Origin: Candidatus Omnitrophota bacterium
Lineage (GTDB): Bacteria; Hinthialibacterota; Hinthialibacteria; Hinthialibacterales; Hinthialibacteraceae
Reading direction: 5' to 3'
Length of the DNA: 45,978 nt
Assembly (NCBI GenBank): GCA_016934335.1
Contig: JAFGTC010000197.1
Location: forward strand, 1-45,978
Position 1 is the first letter of the stretch. Each line of letters starts with the position of its first letter. The position numbers were made by a program, and so were the translations under genes. The notes beneath the pieces were generated by a model. That model did no database searches and was not told where the DNA came from. It was given only the letters and a program-made list of their open reading frames with translations. This document shows positions 35,404-45,200 of the stretch, piece after piece.

Positions 35404-35604
35404 GGGGAAGATTGTATGGAGAAGATTTTCTTACAGCATGGAAAAACATACATAATCGAGCAATATGATATAAAAACTTACGTTTTGACATGAAATGATT
35501 CAAGCGCATGCATTGCAAGGTTCCAAGGTCGAATTTTGAACCGGTTATGACCGGACGATCTTGGAAGCTCATTTTGAAAGAGGTTGAAAAATTGGAGGAA
35601 AAAA

Positions 35605-38600
35605 ATGAAGAAAGCCCTAAGCAGTAAACTAACCATTCTATTTTTGGCCCTGATACTGGCAGGGAGCTTCGCAGGACAAGCGGGAGCGCAGGAGGAAGGG
35701 CCGATATTAGTACCTGGCAATCCTACTTGCGGCGATATAGAAGATTTTTATAATTTCAAAATCGATCCCCCCGATGCAGGCACTTATGAAATTACAGTTC
35801 AAATAGGTACAACCACAATACCTACAGGTAAATTTATCACCATCACTAGAAATGGGGAATACTTTGATTTTGATTCCGAATTGCCTGTAGATGGAGTTAT
35901 TGCGAAAGGCGGTCCTAACGCAAACTATTATGCGTATGATCCAGAGGCGACTAGCGACGAAGGACTGCATGCGCCAATCAATCCAACCAATGGAAACCCC
36001 TACGGATTGTCGCATATTGAGATTTGCTTTGATTTTGAGCCGAAAGTTGATAAGACGGCGACGCCTGAAATGACCATTAAATATGATTGGACAATAGAAA
36101 AAAGTGTAGAGCCTGAAATTTTAGAGATGTTTGTCGGCCAATCAAAGAATGCTCAGTGGTCCATCTCGGTGACGAAAGATTCCGGAACGCCTGATGCCTG
36201 GGGAGTATCGGGTACGATCACAATATCCAATCCAGCGCCCTTCCCAATAACCATCACGAGCATAGTCGACAAAATCACGACTGATATACCAGTCACTCTT
36301 GATCCAACACCATCATTTCCATTGGAAATCCCAGCGTTTGGTTCGGAGGAATGGACTTACGGCGCCACGCTGCCTGATGGAGCGGCGCGAACCAATGAGG
36401 TCACTGTATCCGTTCTAGGCAGTGAGGAAACATACTCTGCTTCCGCTCCGTTTGATTTCAACAACGTAGAGGATGAGAATATTTCTTATATTAATGATGA
36501 AGTTGAATTCAACGATCCCCTTTTAGGACTCTCTGAGACGCTGTCTGGTGATAAAGACTTTCTTAAGATAAGTCGAACTTATGACTGTTCCTATGAAGAA
36601 GAGGGCGTGACTAACACAGCGACCATCACGGGCGAGGCCCTGGAAAAATCCGCCTCCGCTTCGTTGGAGGTAATTTGCTATGAGATCGAGGTAGTCAAAG
36701 ATGCCGTTCCGAAAAAGTCGGTTCTATACGATTGGGAGATAATCAAAAGCGTCGATCCAGAAACATTGGAGATGTTCCTCGGGCAATCAAAGGATGCTCA
36801 GTGGACCATCATTGCAACCAAAGATGCCGGAACGGATCAAGGTTGGGGTGTAACGGGTACAATCACGATTTACAATCCAGCGCCCATTTCGGTAATGATC
36901 GCAAGCATCAGCGATTTGATCCAGCCAGGCGGTATAATCCCGACTCTTGAACCAGCGCCCACACTTCCTTTAGAAATACCAGCGGGTGGATCTGCATCAT
37001 GGACCTATTCGACTTCGTTGGAAAACGGCGATGCGCGAATCAACTCTGTATTGGTATCGATTGTAGACAGCGCATATACATGGAGCGCCAACGCCTCAAT
37101 TGATTTCAGCAATGTACAGCCGGAGAATATTTCTTATATTAATGATCAAGCCTTAGTCGAAGATGATGTTTTAGGAATCAGTGAGACAATTGGCGACAGC
37201 AAAACCTATCAAGAAACATTACCTTATGACTGCGATGATGAAGGCAAAATTCCTAATGTTGCAACGGTGAAGGGCGATGGTGATGTTTTATTAGACTCTG
37301 ACGACGCCTTGTTGACGGTGATTTGCTATGAGATCGAGGTAGCCAAAGATGCCGTTCCGAAAAAGAAGGTTCTATACGATTGGACAATAGACAAAACCGT
37401 AGTTCCAGAAACATTGGAGATGTTCCAGGGTCAAACAAAGGATGCTCTGTGGACCATCATTGCAACCAAAGATGCCGGAACGGATCAAGAATGGAGCGTA
37501 ACAGGTACGATCACAGTTAGCAATCCAGCGCCCATTCCGGTAATGATTGCGAGCATCAGCGATTTGATTACACCGGGCGATATTGCTCCAACTCTTGAAC
37601 CAGCGACCACATTTCCTTTAGAAATACCAGCGGGTGGATCTGCATCATGGACCTATTCGACTTCGTTGGAAAACGGCGATGCGCGCACCAACTATGTCGA
37701 GGTATTGATCGTAGGCAGTGCAAATGAATGGAGCGCCAACGCCTCAATTGATTTCAGCACAGTATTGCCGGAAAATATCACCAAGATCAATGATGAAGCC
37801 TTAGTCGAAGATGATGTTTTAGGAATCGGCGAGATCATCAGCGGAAGCAAAACTTACCAGCAAACATTACCTTATGACTGCGACGATGAAGGCGAAATTC
37901 CTAATGTTGCAACGGTGAAGGGCGATGGTGATGTTTTATTAGACTCTGACGACGCCTTGTTGACCGTTATTTGCTATGCACTAGAAGTCAGCAAGACGGC
38001 GGAAACGACTTATAAACGCACGTTTGATTGGACAATCAATAAGACAGTCTCGCCTGCCGCCTTGGAAATGTTCTTCGGAGAATTTGATGAGGCGACCTGG
38101 ACTGTCACAATCACTAAAGATGAGGGTACGGACAGCGAATGGGCCGTTTCGGGTGAAATCACCATCACAAATCCCGCTCCACCGGCCAGCGGCCTGATCG
38201 CAACGATTACCAACATCGAGGATCTTTTGGGCGACGGCATCGAAGTAACTGTTAATTGCGCCCAATCATCGGTAGGTCCGGGAGAATCAATCACCTGTAC
38301 GTATGAGGCGGATCTGCCCGACGCAGAAGCACGCACCAATATGGCGGAAGTTTATATTGACGGCGCGGTTGATCCATTCACAGGAACCGCCGCTGTAACT
38401 TTCGGAGAACCGACAACGAAGGTGAATGATTCCATCACCGTGGACGATCCGAACGTGTCGTACAATCAAGTGTTCAGCGAATCGGGCTCTGTAGATTTTG
38501 AAGTCACATATGCGTGTGATCCGAATGTTGATCCGCAAGTAGGCGGAACCCGCGTGGAGACCAATACGGCCACGATCGTCGAGTTGGAAAAATCCAGCAC

Positions 38601-41136
38601 GGCGGAGCTTCCCATTACTTGTGTTCCCAAACCGGTAGGTTCTACGGAGGCTTCCGTTGTTCCAAGATCCACGTATCAGTATGAGATCGAGAAGAGCGTC
38701 TTTCCCGAACAATGGGATCTGCTTGTCGGCGACACGGGAGTGTCGGAATACACCATTACGATGAGGCGAATCGAGAACGAAAATTCAACGCCATTCGTAG
38801 TGGGCGAGGTCAGCGTTACGAATCCTTCCCTGGATTATGACATCCTCATTTCGATCGTTGATCCGGTATTGATAAACACAACAACATTAGATCCTGGCGA
38901 TAATAAGACGCCTTCATTCGATTGTGAAATCACGGATGTCTTGATTGAAGCTGGTGATACATGGACATGCGAATTTGAGGCGACGGATCTCATAGTAGGC
39001 CATGTATACGATTTAAGCATACCCATCGAAATTGAATACGATGGATTGACGCTTACGGCGACGATAACCCTAACGCAAGAAGGTTTAGTAGCGTCGGCTA
39101 ACGAACTGCCGCCCTATGTCACCGTCACGGATACATCGTGCGAGGGGGTACCCACTCAGTATCTCTTTGATCCGGACGGTCTCGTTGTGGAACCGGAACC
39201 AGATGATCCCTTATATGGATTAGAAAGATTCAGCGAGCCAGTGACCACAGGCATCAATGGTATAGAAATTAAAGAAAGTATCGTCACGTATCCAAAGGAT
39301 TTCGATTGCAATCAGGATCCCAATCCGTGCATCAACGTGGCGACAATCGATTTAACCGGCCAGCACGACGACGCGATGGTGACAGTCAACTGCTACGATC
39401 TCACGGTCGAAAAAACCGCCGAGACCGGATGGAAGCGAGTTTACGATTGGACCGTCGACAAGCGGGCGTATTATATTGATCCGGCAGGGACTGTAGTCTG
39501 GATAGTGGATCCAAATCCGGACGATGATATCTTGCCCGAAATCGGCATCTTACCGGGCGAGATCTTCGATGTGAATTATGAGATTGAAGTTCTTAAGAAC
39601 AAAATGACAGAAAAGATCAATATCAGCGGGATGATTACCATCACGAACAATGCGCCCGCCGATTCGGGTCTTGTGGCGGAAATCACATCGCTCACCGATA
39701 TTATCGCTGGCTACGCAAATTATCCTGGAGAGCCAGATCTTTATCCTGGAAATGTTATTCTTACTCCAGAACCGGAACTTCCAATTTCATTGAATCCGGG
39801 TGATACAATTGCATTCGGATATGAATATGGAGAAGAGTCGCTATTAGAGCCAGTTGACACGGAAAATACAGCCTGCATCACGATACAAAATTATCTTTAC
39901 ACCGTTGATAATGATCCTGAGCCGATCGTGGGTAATTTGAATCCAGTAACGTTCTGCGGCAGCGCAGTTGTAGATTTCCCCGATGATCCGGTCGAAATCT
40001 ACGAATCCGCGGAGATCGAAGATTCGATGTTTACGCTGGATCCCAGTACTTTGTCAGAGGGTGACTTGTTTGAGTACATCGCCACATTCGGTCCGTTCGT
40101 TGATCCGGACGATTGCGGTCTGCAGTTAGTCTCCAACGTAACGTCGCTGACGCAAATCGACCTTGAGGACATTATCGATGACGAGTATCCGTCTCCGCTG
40201 ATGCCGCCAAAGACCGACGCCGTCGAGTTTTATTTCAACGTCCTCTGCGACACGGGCTGCACGCTCACTCAGGGGTACTGGAAGACTCACACAGGCAAAG
40301 ACGGCCCGCGACGCGACGCCACCTGGGATCTGATTGAACCCGATGGTGAGGATTCGCCCTTCTACCTCAGCGGCAAGACTTATTATCAGGTCATGTGGTT
40401 CAAGCATCGCGGCGATCCTTATTACAAACTGGCCGTTCAGTTTATCGCGGCGCAGCTGAACTTCCTCGGCTATTCCGACTGGGCCTATAGTCCTCTCGAA
40501 GTCCAACAGGCGTTCGATTCGGCGGAAGCATTCTTCATGAATGAGGCGCCGAAGACCACAAACGTAGTTGTCATCAAAGGCGGCAAGCATAAGAAGGACG
40601 CTTTCGCGGATTACTCGAACTATGATCTGCTAAACTGGGCGAACATTTTGGATATGTACAACAATGGGATGATTGGTCCGGGCCATTGCGGCGACGACGA
40701 TGAGATGAATTACGCCGAGGATGCGTCATCCGGAGATCCGGATGCTCCCAAAGGCAGCGAGGGCAACGAGCCGGGCGAAAACAACGGCAACGCCTACGGG
40801 AATGACAAAGAGGATAACAGCAACAACGGCAACGCCTACGGCAAAAACGACGAAGAGCCGGTCAACAACGGCAACGCCTACGGCCATGAAAAAGGCGACG
40901 ATAACAAGCCCGTCAAGCCCGTCAAGCCCGAAAACGATGGCAATGCCTACGGCAAAAACGACGAAGAGCCGGAAAACAACGGCAACGCCTTCGGCACGGA
41001 CAAAGGCGAAGACAACAAGCCTGACAACGACGGCAACGCCAATGGCCAGAATAAGAATGAGGGCGAGGATGAGGGCAATGCCAGCGGCAAATCCAAAGAA
41101 GAAAACAACAACAATGGCAAAGACAAGGATAAATAG
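35605..41136 (+). CDS. Giant secreted multi-repeat surface protein (DUF11-like repeats, TQGYWKTH domain, Asn/Gly tail)
   Basis: 1843 residues from ATG 35605, six bases after GGAGG. Signal peptide about 1-29 (MKKALSSKL..., ending AGA-QE). After a unique N-terminal domain come about six repeats of ~216 residues, each opening (Y/F)DWTI-K-V-PE-LEMF-G, with YDW-like positions at bases 36082, 36727, 37375, 38023, 38680 and 39442. They continue GTITI-NPAP and end in a Cys pair (YDC...VICY). Repeats two and three are nearly identical. Residue 1552 on reads CTLTQGYWKTH, a domain seen in many bacterial surface proteins. The tail (from about 1726) repeats NNGNAYG among Asp/Glu/Lys. No LPXTG or C-terminal helix is present. 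Probably an adhesin, sheath or S-layer-like protein. Confidence 0.85.
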   Translation: MKKALSSKLTILFLALILAGSFAGQAGAQEEGPILVPGNPTCGDIEDFYNFKIDPPDAGTYEITVQIGTTTIPTGKFITITRNGEYFDFDSELPVDGVIAKGGPNANYYAYDPEATSDEGLHAPINPTNGNPYGLSHIEICFDFEPKVDKTATPEMTIKYDWTIEKSVEPEILEMFVGQSKNAQWSISVTKDSGTPDAWGVSGTITISNPAPFPITITSIVDKITTDIPVTLDPTPSFPLEIPAFGSEEWTYGATLPDGAARTNEVTVSVLGSEETYSASAPFDFNNVEDENISYINDEVEFNDPLLGLSETLSGDKDFLKISRTYDCSYEEEGVTNTATITGEALEKSASASLEVICYEIEVVKDAVPKKSVLYDWEIIKSVDPETLEMFLGQSKDAQWTIIATKDAGTDQGWGVTGTITIYNPAPISVMIASISDLIQPGGIIPTLEPAPTLPLEIPAGGSASWTYSTSLENGDARINSVLVSIVDSAYTWSANASIDFSNVQPENISYINDQALVEDDVLGISETIGDSKTYQETLPYDCDDEGKIPNVATVKGDGDVLLDSDDALLTVICYEIEVAKDAVPKKKVLYDWTIDKTVVPETLEMFQGQTKDALWTIIATKDAGTDQEWSVTGTITVSNPAPIPVMIASISDLITPGDIAPTLEPATTFPLEIPAGGSASWTYSTSLENGDARTNYVEVLIVGSANEWSANASIDFSTVLPENITKINDEALVEDDVLGIGEIISGSKTYQQTLPYDCDDEGEIPNVATVKGDGDVLLDSDDALLTVICYALEVSKTAETTYKRTFDWTINKTVSPAALEMFFGEFDEATWTVTITKDEGTDSEWAVSGEITITNPAPPASGLIATITNIEDLLGDGIEVTVNCAQSSVGPGESITCTYEADLPDAEARTNMAEVYIDGAVDPFTGTAAVTFGEPTTKVNDSITVDDPNVSYNQVFSESGSVDFEVTYACDPNVDPQVGGTRVETNTATIVELEKSSTAELPITCVPKPVGSTEASVVPRSTYQYEIEKSVFPEQWDLLVGDTGVSEYTITMRRIENENSTPFVVGEVSVTNPSLDYDILISIVDPVLINTTTLDPGDNKTPSFDCEITDVLIEAGDTWTCEFEATDLIVGHVYDLSIPIEIEYDGLTLTATITLTQEGLVASANELPPYVTVTDTSCEGVPTQYLFDPDGLVVEPEPDDPLYGLERFSEPVTTGINGIEIKESIVTYPKDFDCNQDPNPCINVATIDLTGQHDDAMVTVNCYDLTVEKTAETGWKRVYDWTVDKRAYYIDPAGTVVWIVDPNPDDDILPEIGILPGEIFDVNYEIEVLKNKMTEKINISGMITITNNAPADSGLVAEITSLTDIIAGYANYPGEPDLYPGNVILTPEPELPISLNPGDTIAFGYEYGEESLLEPVDTENTACITIQNYLYTVDNDPEPIVGNLNPVTFCGSAVVDFPDDPVEIYESAEIEDSMFTLDPSTLSEGDLFEYIATFGPFVDPDDCGLQLVSNVTSLTQIDLEDIIDDEYPSPLMPPKTDAVEFYFNVLCDTGCTLTQGYWKTHTGKDGPRRDATWDLIEPDGEDSPFYLSGKTYYQVMWFKHRGDPYYKLAVQFIAAQLNFLGYSDWAYSPLEVQQAFDSAEAFFMNEAPKTTNVVVIKGGKHKKDAFADYSNYDLLNWANILDMYNNGMIGPGHCGDDDEMNYAEDASSGDPDAPKGSEGNEPGENNGNAYGNDKEDNSNNGNAYGKNDEEPVNNGNAYGHEKGDDNKPVKPVKPENDGNAYGKNDEEPENNGNAFGTDKGEDNKPDNDGNANGQNKNEGEDEGNASGKSKEENNNNGKDKDK
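36673..37968 (+). repeat. Two tandem 648-bp near-identical units inside the giant gene
   Basis: Unit one (36673-37320) and unit two (37321-37968) each begin ATTTGCTATGAGATCGAGGT and share long exact stretches, for example the ~65-bp block at about 36978 and 37621 and the ~55-bp block at about 37261 and 37909. The flanking repeats are clearly more diverged. This indicates recent duplication or gene conversion. Confidence 0.9.
40780..41130 (+). repeat. Low-complexity Asn/Gly coding repeats in the giant gene's tail
   Basis: AACGGCAACGCCTACGG-type units recur about six to seven times, encoding NNGNAYG or variants (DGNAYG, NNGNAFG, DGNANG, EGNASG), separated by charged Glu/Asp/Lys linkers. It is a flexible, possibly ion-binding or wall-associated tail. 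Confidence 0.85.
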
Positions 41137-41193
41137 AACGGCGGCGATGTAGCGTACATCGTCCAGGGTCTATCGTTCCTGTACGCAACGTTC

Positions 41194-41224
41194 GAGGGTG
41201 ATGAGGCAAAGTCTCATCACCCTC
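41194..41224 (+). terminator. Strong hairpin after the giant gene
   Basis: GAGGGTGATGAG at 41194-41205 pairs perfectly with CTCATCACCCTC at 41213-41224 around a 7-nt loop, then TTCCGTTTCT. It lies 57 bp after the stop. Confidence 0.75.
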
Positions 41225-41231
41225 TTCCGTT

Positions 41232-41311
41232 TCTATTGTCTGGAATATCTATCGTCTGAAATGTCTATCGTCTGAAATGTCTATCGTCTGAAATGTCTCC
41301 CGCCTGGAATG
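41232..41311. repeat. Five-copy 16-bp tandem repeat (minisatellite)
   Basis: Copies start at 41232, 41248, 41264, 41280 and 41296. The three central copies are identical (TCTATCGTCTGAAATG); the outer two are diverged (TCTATTGTCTGGAATA and TCTCCCGCCTGGAATG). It fills the space between the giant gene's terminator and the convergent nth gene. Confidence 0.93.
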
Positions 41312-41341
41312 ATCGGGGCGCGTCTTCGATGGCGCGGAGGT

Positions 41342-41998
41342 TCAGCGATGCTTGTTGACGCCGATCTTTTTGCAATACGGTTCGATTCGGCATTGGGAGC
41401 ATTTGGGGGAGATGGGGGCGCAGAGGTTCTGGCCGTAGGTCACCAGCAGGTCGTTGATCTCGATCCAATACTCTTGGGGGAGTTTTTTGCGCAGGGCGAA
41501 TTCGGTTTTGTCGGGCGCGGAGGTTTTGACGTAACCCCACCGGTTGCAGATGCGGTGCACGTGCGTATCGACGCAGATTCCCGGCTTGCGGTGGCCGAGA
41601 GTGACCACCAGATTGGCGGTCTTGCGCCCGACGCCTTTGAGGGTGAGGAGATCCTCGATGCTGTCGGGCGTCCGGCCGCCGAAGCGTTCGATCAGGTCGC
41701 GGGCGATGTCGCGCAGTTGAACGGCTTTGCGATTGTAGAACCCGACCGGATAGATGATTCGGGCGAGTTCATCGGCGGAGATGCGCCGCAGTTCCTGCGG
41801 CGTGCGGGCGCGCTTGACCAGACGCCGGAAGGCGGCGCCGGTTGTCTCGTCCTTGGTGCGCAGGCTGAGAATGCACGAAACCAGGACATAAAATGGATTG
41901 CGCTTATCCTCGGCAACAATGGTGACGGCCGGCGTCTTCCATTTTGGCGCCTCCTGTCGTAGGATACGGACAACTTCATGGATATCGTTCGCTTTCAA
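41342..41998 (-). CDS. nth: Endonuclease III (DNA glycosylase/AP lyase)
   Basis: 218 residues. Bifunctional base-excision repair glycosylase for oxidised pyrimidines. TTG at 41998 is the likely start, nine bases after GGAGG. The helix-hairpin-helix-GPD core shows LLTLKGVGRKTANLVV with catalytic Lys121 and VDTHVHRICNR with Asp144. The iron-sulfur loop has Cys193-x6-Cys200-x2-Cys203-x5-Cys209. Length and motifs are normal. The gene is convergent with the giant repeat protein and divergent from the GT39/DUF2298 gene. Confidence 0.95.
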   Translation of the reverse strand: MKANDIHEVVRILRQEAPKWKTPAVTIVAEDKRNPFYVLVSCILSLRTKDETTGAAFRRLVKRARTPQELRRISADELARIIYPVGFYNRKAVQLRDIARDLIERFGGRTPDSIEDLLTLKGVGRKTANLVVTLGHRKPGICVDTHVHRICNRWGYVKTSAPDKTEFALRKKLPQEYWIEINDLLVTYGQNLCAPISPKCSQCRIEPYCKKIGVNKHR

Positions 41999-42246
41999 AG
42001 GGATATACCTCCATTATCTCTTGGCGAACCCGCTTCATCATCGGGGGATTCAACGTCATTATAGGGAGAGAGAGGAATGACCAAAGTGTATACCGCGGCG
42101 TTGTTCCCTCGTATAATCGGTTGTCGCCGCCCGGGCTTTGAGGATCGAAGCGGGGCGGGGAAGCCGTTGGCACAGCGATGTACGTATTTCATGGGATCCA
42201 TGCATGATTGTGCAGGTTTAATACAGGTTTAAAAAAGTAGAGAATC

Positions 42247-45200
42247 ATGAATTCAGCCGCTAAACGAATCTTATCCGCATTGACGCTGCTCACCTTATTC
42301 GCGCTGGCTCTTATGCTGCGATTTTACGGGCTCGACTGGGGCTATAATCTCAAATCAGAGTCTGAGAATCCCAAACTGCAGAACATGGCGATGTCTCAGC
42401 ATCCCGACGAGTGGCATTATGAGGGATGCGCCAACGATTTGAAGGTTCAGGGATTGAGCGAGGAGGAAAGGCAGCTTCCCTGGCGGGATCAGCTGCAGCT
42501 TCTGTATGAGCGAAACCTGCAAGTCGTCGAAGGGCAATCCTCGCCGGGGAATCCTGGGCTCAAGATTCGCAATTACAATTACGGCACGTTCCCCCTGCAT
42601 CTATATGTTCTGTACGATGCGTATCTCAAGCAGCATTATCATGACGAATACGGGTGGCGTTTTCTGGCCTTCCCCGACTGGCTGAGTTTGACTCTGCTGG
42701 CGTTCGCATTGTTTTTGGGCGTACGCTTGTTTTTCGGCTTGTCGCGCGACCTGCGCGAGATCGACAGGCGGCGCGTTCCCTGGCATCAGGATGAGATGCG
42801 GCTGATGTGCCTGCTCCCCTGTCTGATCATCCCGGTAACCGGTCTGGTTCTGGCGGCGCATCTGCCCAACTGGATTGTGGATTTATTCCGTTATAAAAGT
42901 TCGATGCCCATTTTGATCGTCGGGCGGGCGGCGACGGCGTATGCGGGGGCGCTGACGGTGCTGCTGGCTTATTTGATCGGGCGGGACGCATACAACCGGG
43001 CCGCCGGGCTGATCGCGGCAGCCATGCTGGCGACCGCCATGCTGCACGTGCAGACCAGCCATTTCGCCACAACGGATGTGATTCTGGGCTTTTTGACGAC
43101 AGGGGCTGTGTACTGCTTTTTGAAGATCAGCCGGAAGCCGCGGCTGCTGTGGTATGCGCTCGGGGCGATCTGCACCGGATTTGCAGTCGGAGCCAAGTGG
43201 AGCGGCGTGACGCTGCCGGGCATTTTGTTCGTCGCGCACGCCATCGCGACGCTGGGCGATCAGCGCAACGGAAAGACCGGCCGGTGGATTCATGCGGGAT
43301 GGCTGATCGCGGCGGGTTTGATTCTGGCGCATTTTCTGACGGCGACTCGCTCGGTCGCGCCGCCGGTCAACGAAACGCTGGCCTCTTTTCGCGATTTTTA
43401 TTGGACCTACGTCTGGTGGATCGCCGGCCTGGGCGGATTGGCGTTTCTCGCGTCGATTTATTTATTGATTCTGCGGAAGCGATGGCACGGGGGGAAAGTT
43501 GGGTGGCTGCGTCCCGCGATTCGGATTTACCGGCCGTGGGTTTGGCTGACGCTGGCGGTTGCGATCGGGTTGGCCGCGTTCATGGCGGCTCAGCCGATGG
43601 CCTATTTCGACGCCAAGGAATTCGGGCGGAGCATTTCCGAGCAGGCGGCGTTGAACGCCACCGGCGAGCGGCCGGTCGTGTATACGCAGCAATACCGCCA
43701 CACGCCGCCGGTGTTTTATTCGCTGGACAATTTGTTTTATCCCTCGCTGGACTGGCTGACGGCGTTTTTTGTGGTCGGCGGGTGCCTGTATGCGCTGGGC
43801 CGTTTGTATCAAAACAAAAACTCGTCCTCCGATCTGCTGTTGAGCGCCTGGGTGATCCCCAGTTTCATTCTTTTCAGCTGCGTGCACAGCAAGTTTCCGC
43901 GCTATATGGACGCAGTGCTGCCGGTGATGATGGTGTTGGGAGCGCGCTGGATCGTCGATCTGGCCCGCATTCAGCCGTCCGTGTATGCGCCCTCGCTGCC
44001 GTCGTTCAGCGAGGGCTGGAGGCGGGCGGCGCGGCGTCTCGGGCGCTGGGGCGGCGCCTTGGCGCTGGTTTGCGGATTGATCTACGGCGTATCCTATGTG
44101 GGCGTTTACAACCGCCCGCACACGCTGGTGCAAACAGGGAAATGGCTGGAAGAAAACAGCGAGCCCGATTCGAAAGTCACCATGCAGTCTTGGGATAACG
44201 GATTCGGCATTCACATTGAACACTCCGACCAGATCGGCATTCACGACCGGGGCGATCAGGACTTGCGCAATCCCCGGGAGCGGGTGCGCTATTTTGCCGA
44301 AACGCTTGACCGATTCGATTATGTGGTTTTACAAAGCAAGCGGGGCTATGGGACGACGCTGCAGAATCCCGACTTGTTCCCCATCACCAACCAGTTTCTG
44401 CGCGCGCTATTCGCGGAGCAGTTGGGCTTTCGCATCGCCAAGGTCATCGACAATCCGCCGCGGTTTCTGGGCTGGAAATTCTATGTGGATGAAGAAGACG
44501 AGACCGCCCGGATTTACGATCATCCCAAAATTGTCATTTTCGAAAAAACGCAAAATTTCTCTCAGGATCAATTGAGCGATTTGATCCTCAATCCGCCCGA
44601 GTGGGTGAGTCAAATCACGAAAGAAGAGATCTTATCGCTGCGCGACGGGCATGCGGTTTATGGAGCGCCGCCCGGGCATCCGCTGTTGTCGTGGATGGCG
44701 ATGGTCTATCTGCTGGGCGTGGTCGGGTTTATTCTGCTGTTCCCCATCGCCGCGTTTCTGCCGGATCGGGGCTACGGCGTTTCGAAGATCATCGGGCTGG
44801 CTCTGTTCGCCTGGTTATCCTGGATTCTGGCGTCGACGGGAGCGATGCCGGTTTCGCAGATGCAGGGATTGTTTGTATTGGCGGTTCTGCTGCTTGCGGC
44901 GAGTTTTACGCTGCGGGCTTACGGGGGAGAGATCCGCGACTTTCTCCTGGAAAAGTTTCTGTTAGTTGTGGGGATGGAGATTCTGTTTTTGGTTGTGTGG
45001 GGAATCTTTCTGGCGGTGAAGATATATCATCCGGCCGTCATCGGCGGCGAGAAGCCGATGAACATGGCGTTTCTCAATGCGATCTACCGGACGGAAGCGT
45101 TCCCGCCGATGGATCCCTGGATCAGCGGGCATCCCATCAACTATTACTATTACGGGCATGCAGTCTTTGCGCTGGCCGGCCGGTTTGCGGGCGTTCCCCC

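Larger units (their letters stand above)
34856..35604 (+). promoter_or_regulatory. Long AT-rich leader of the giant repeat-protein gene
   Basis: About 750 bp without a gene and much AT-richer than its flanks. It contains two notable inverted repeats (35136-35161 and 35374-35403). TTGACA at 35147-35152 has TAAGAT about 16 bases downstream, but it overlaps the first hairpin. The ribosome-binding site GGAGG is at 35594-35598. A long regulated 5' untranslated region is plausible; I recognise no riboswitch. Confidence 0.4.

Noticed and set aside
40780..41130. CRISPR-like spaced repeats
   Set aside because: The units are coding Asn/Gly repeats with short irregular linkers, not repeat-spacer arrays; no cas genes are present.
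43149..44198. 349-codon and similar plus-strand frames within 42247-45978
   Set aside because: They are out-of-frame shadows of the long GT39/DUF2298 reading frame.
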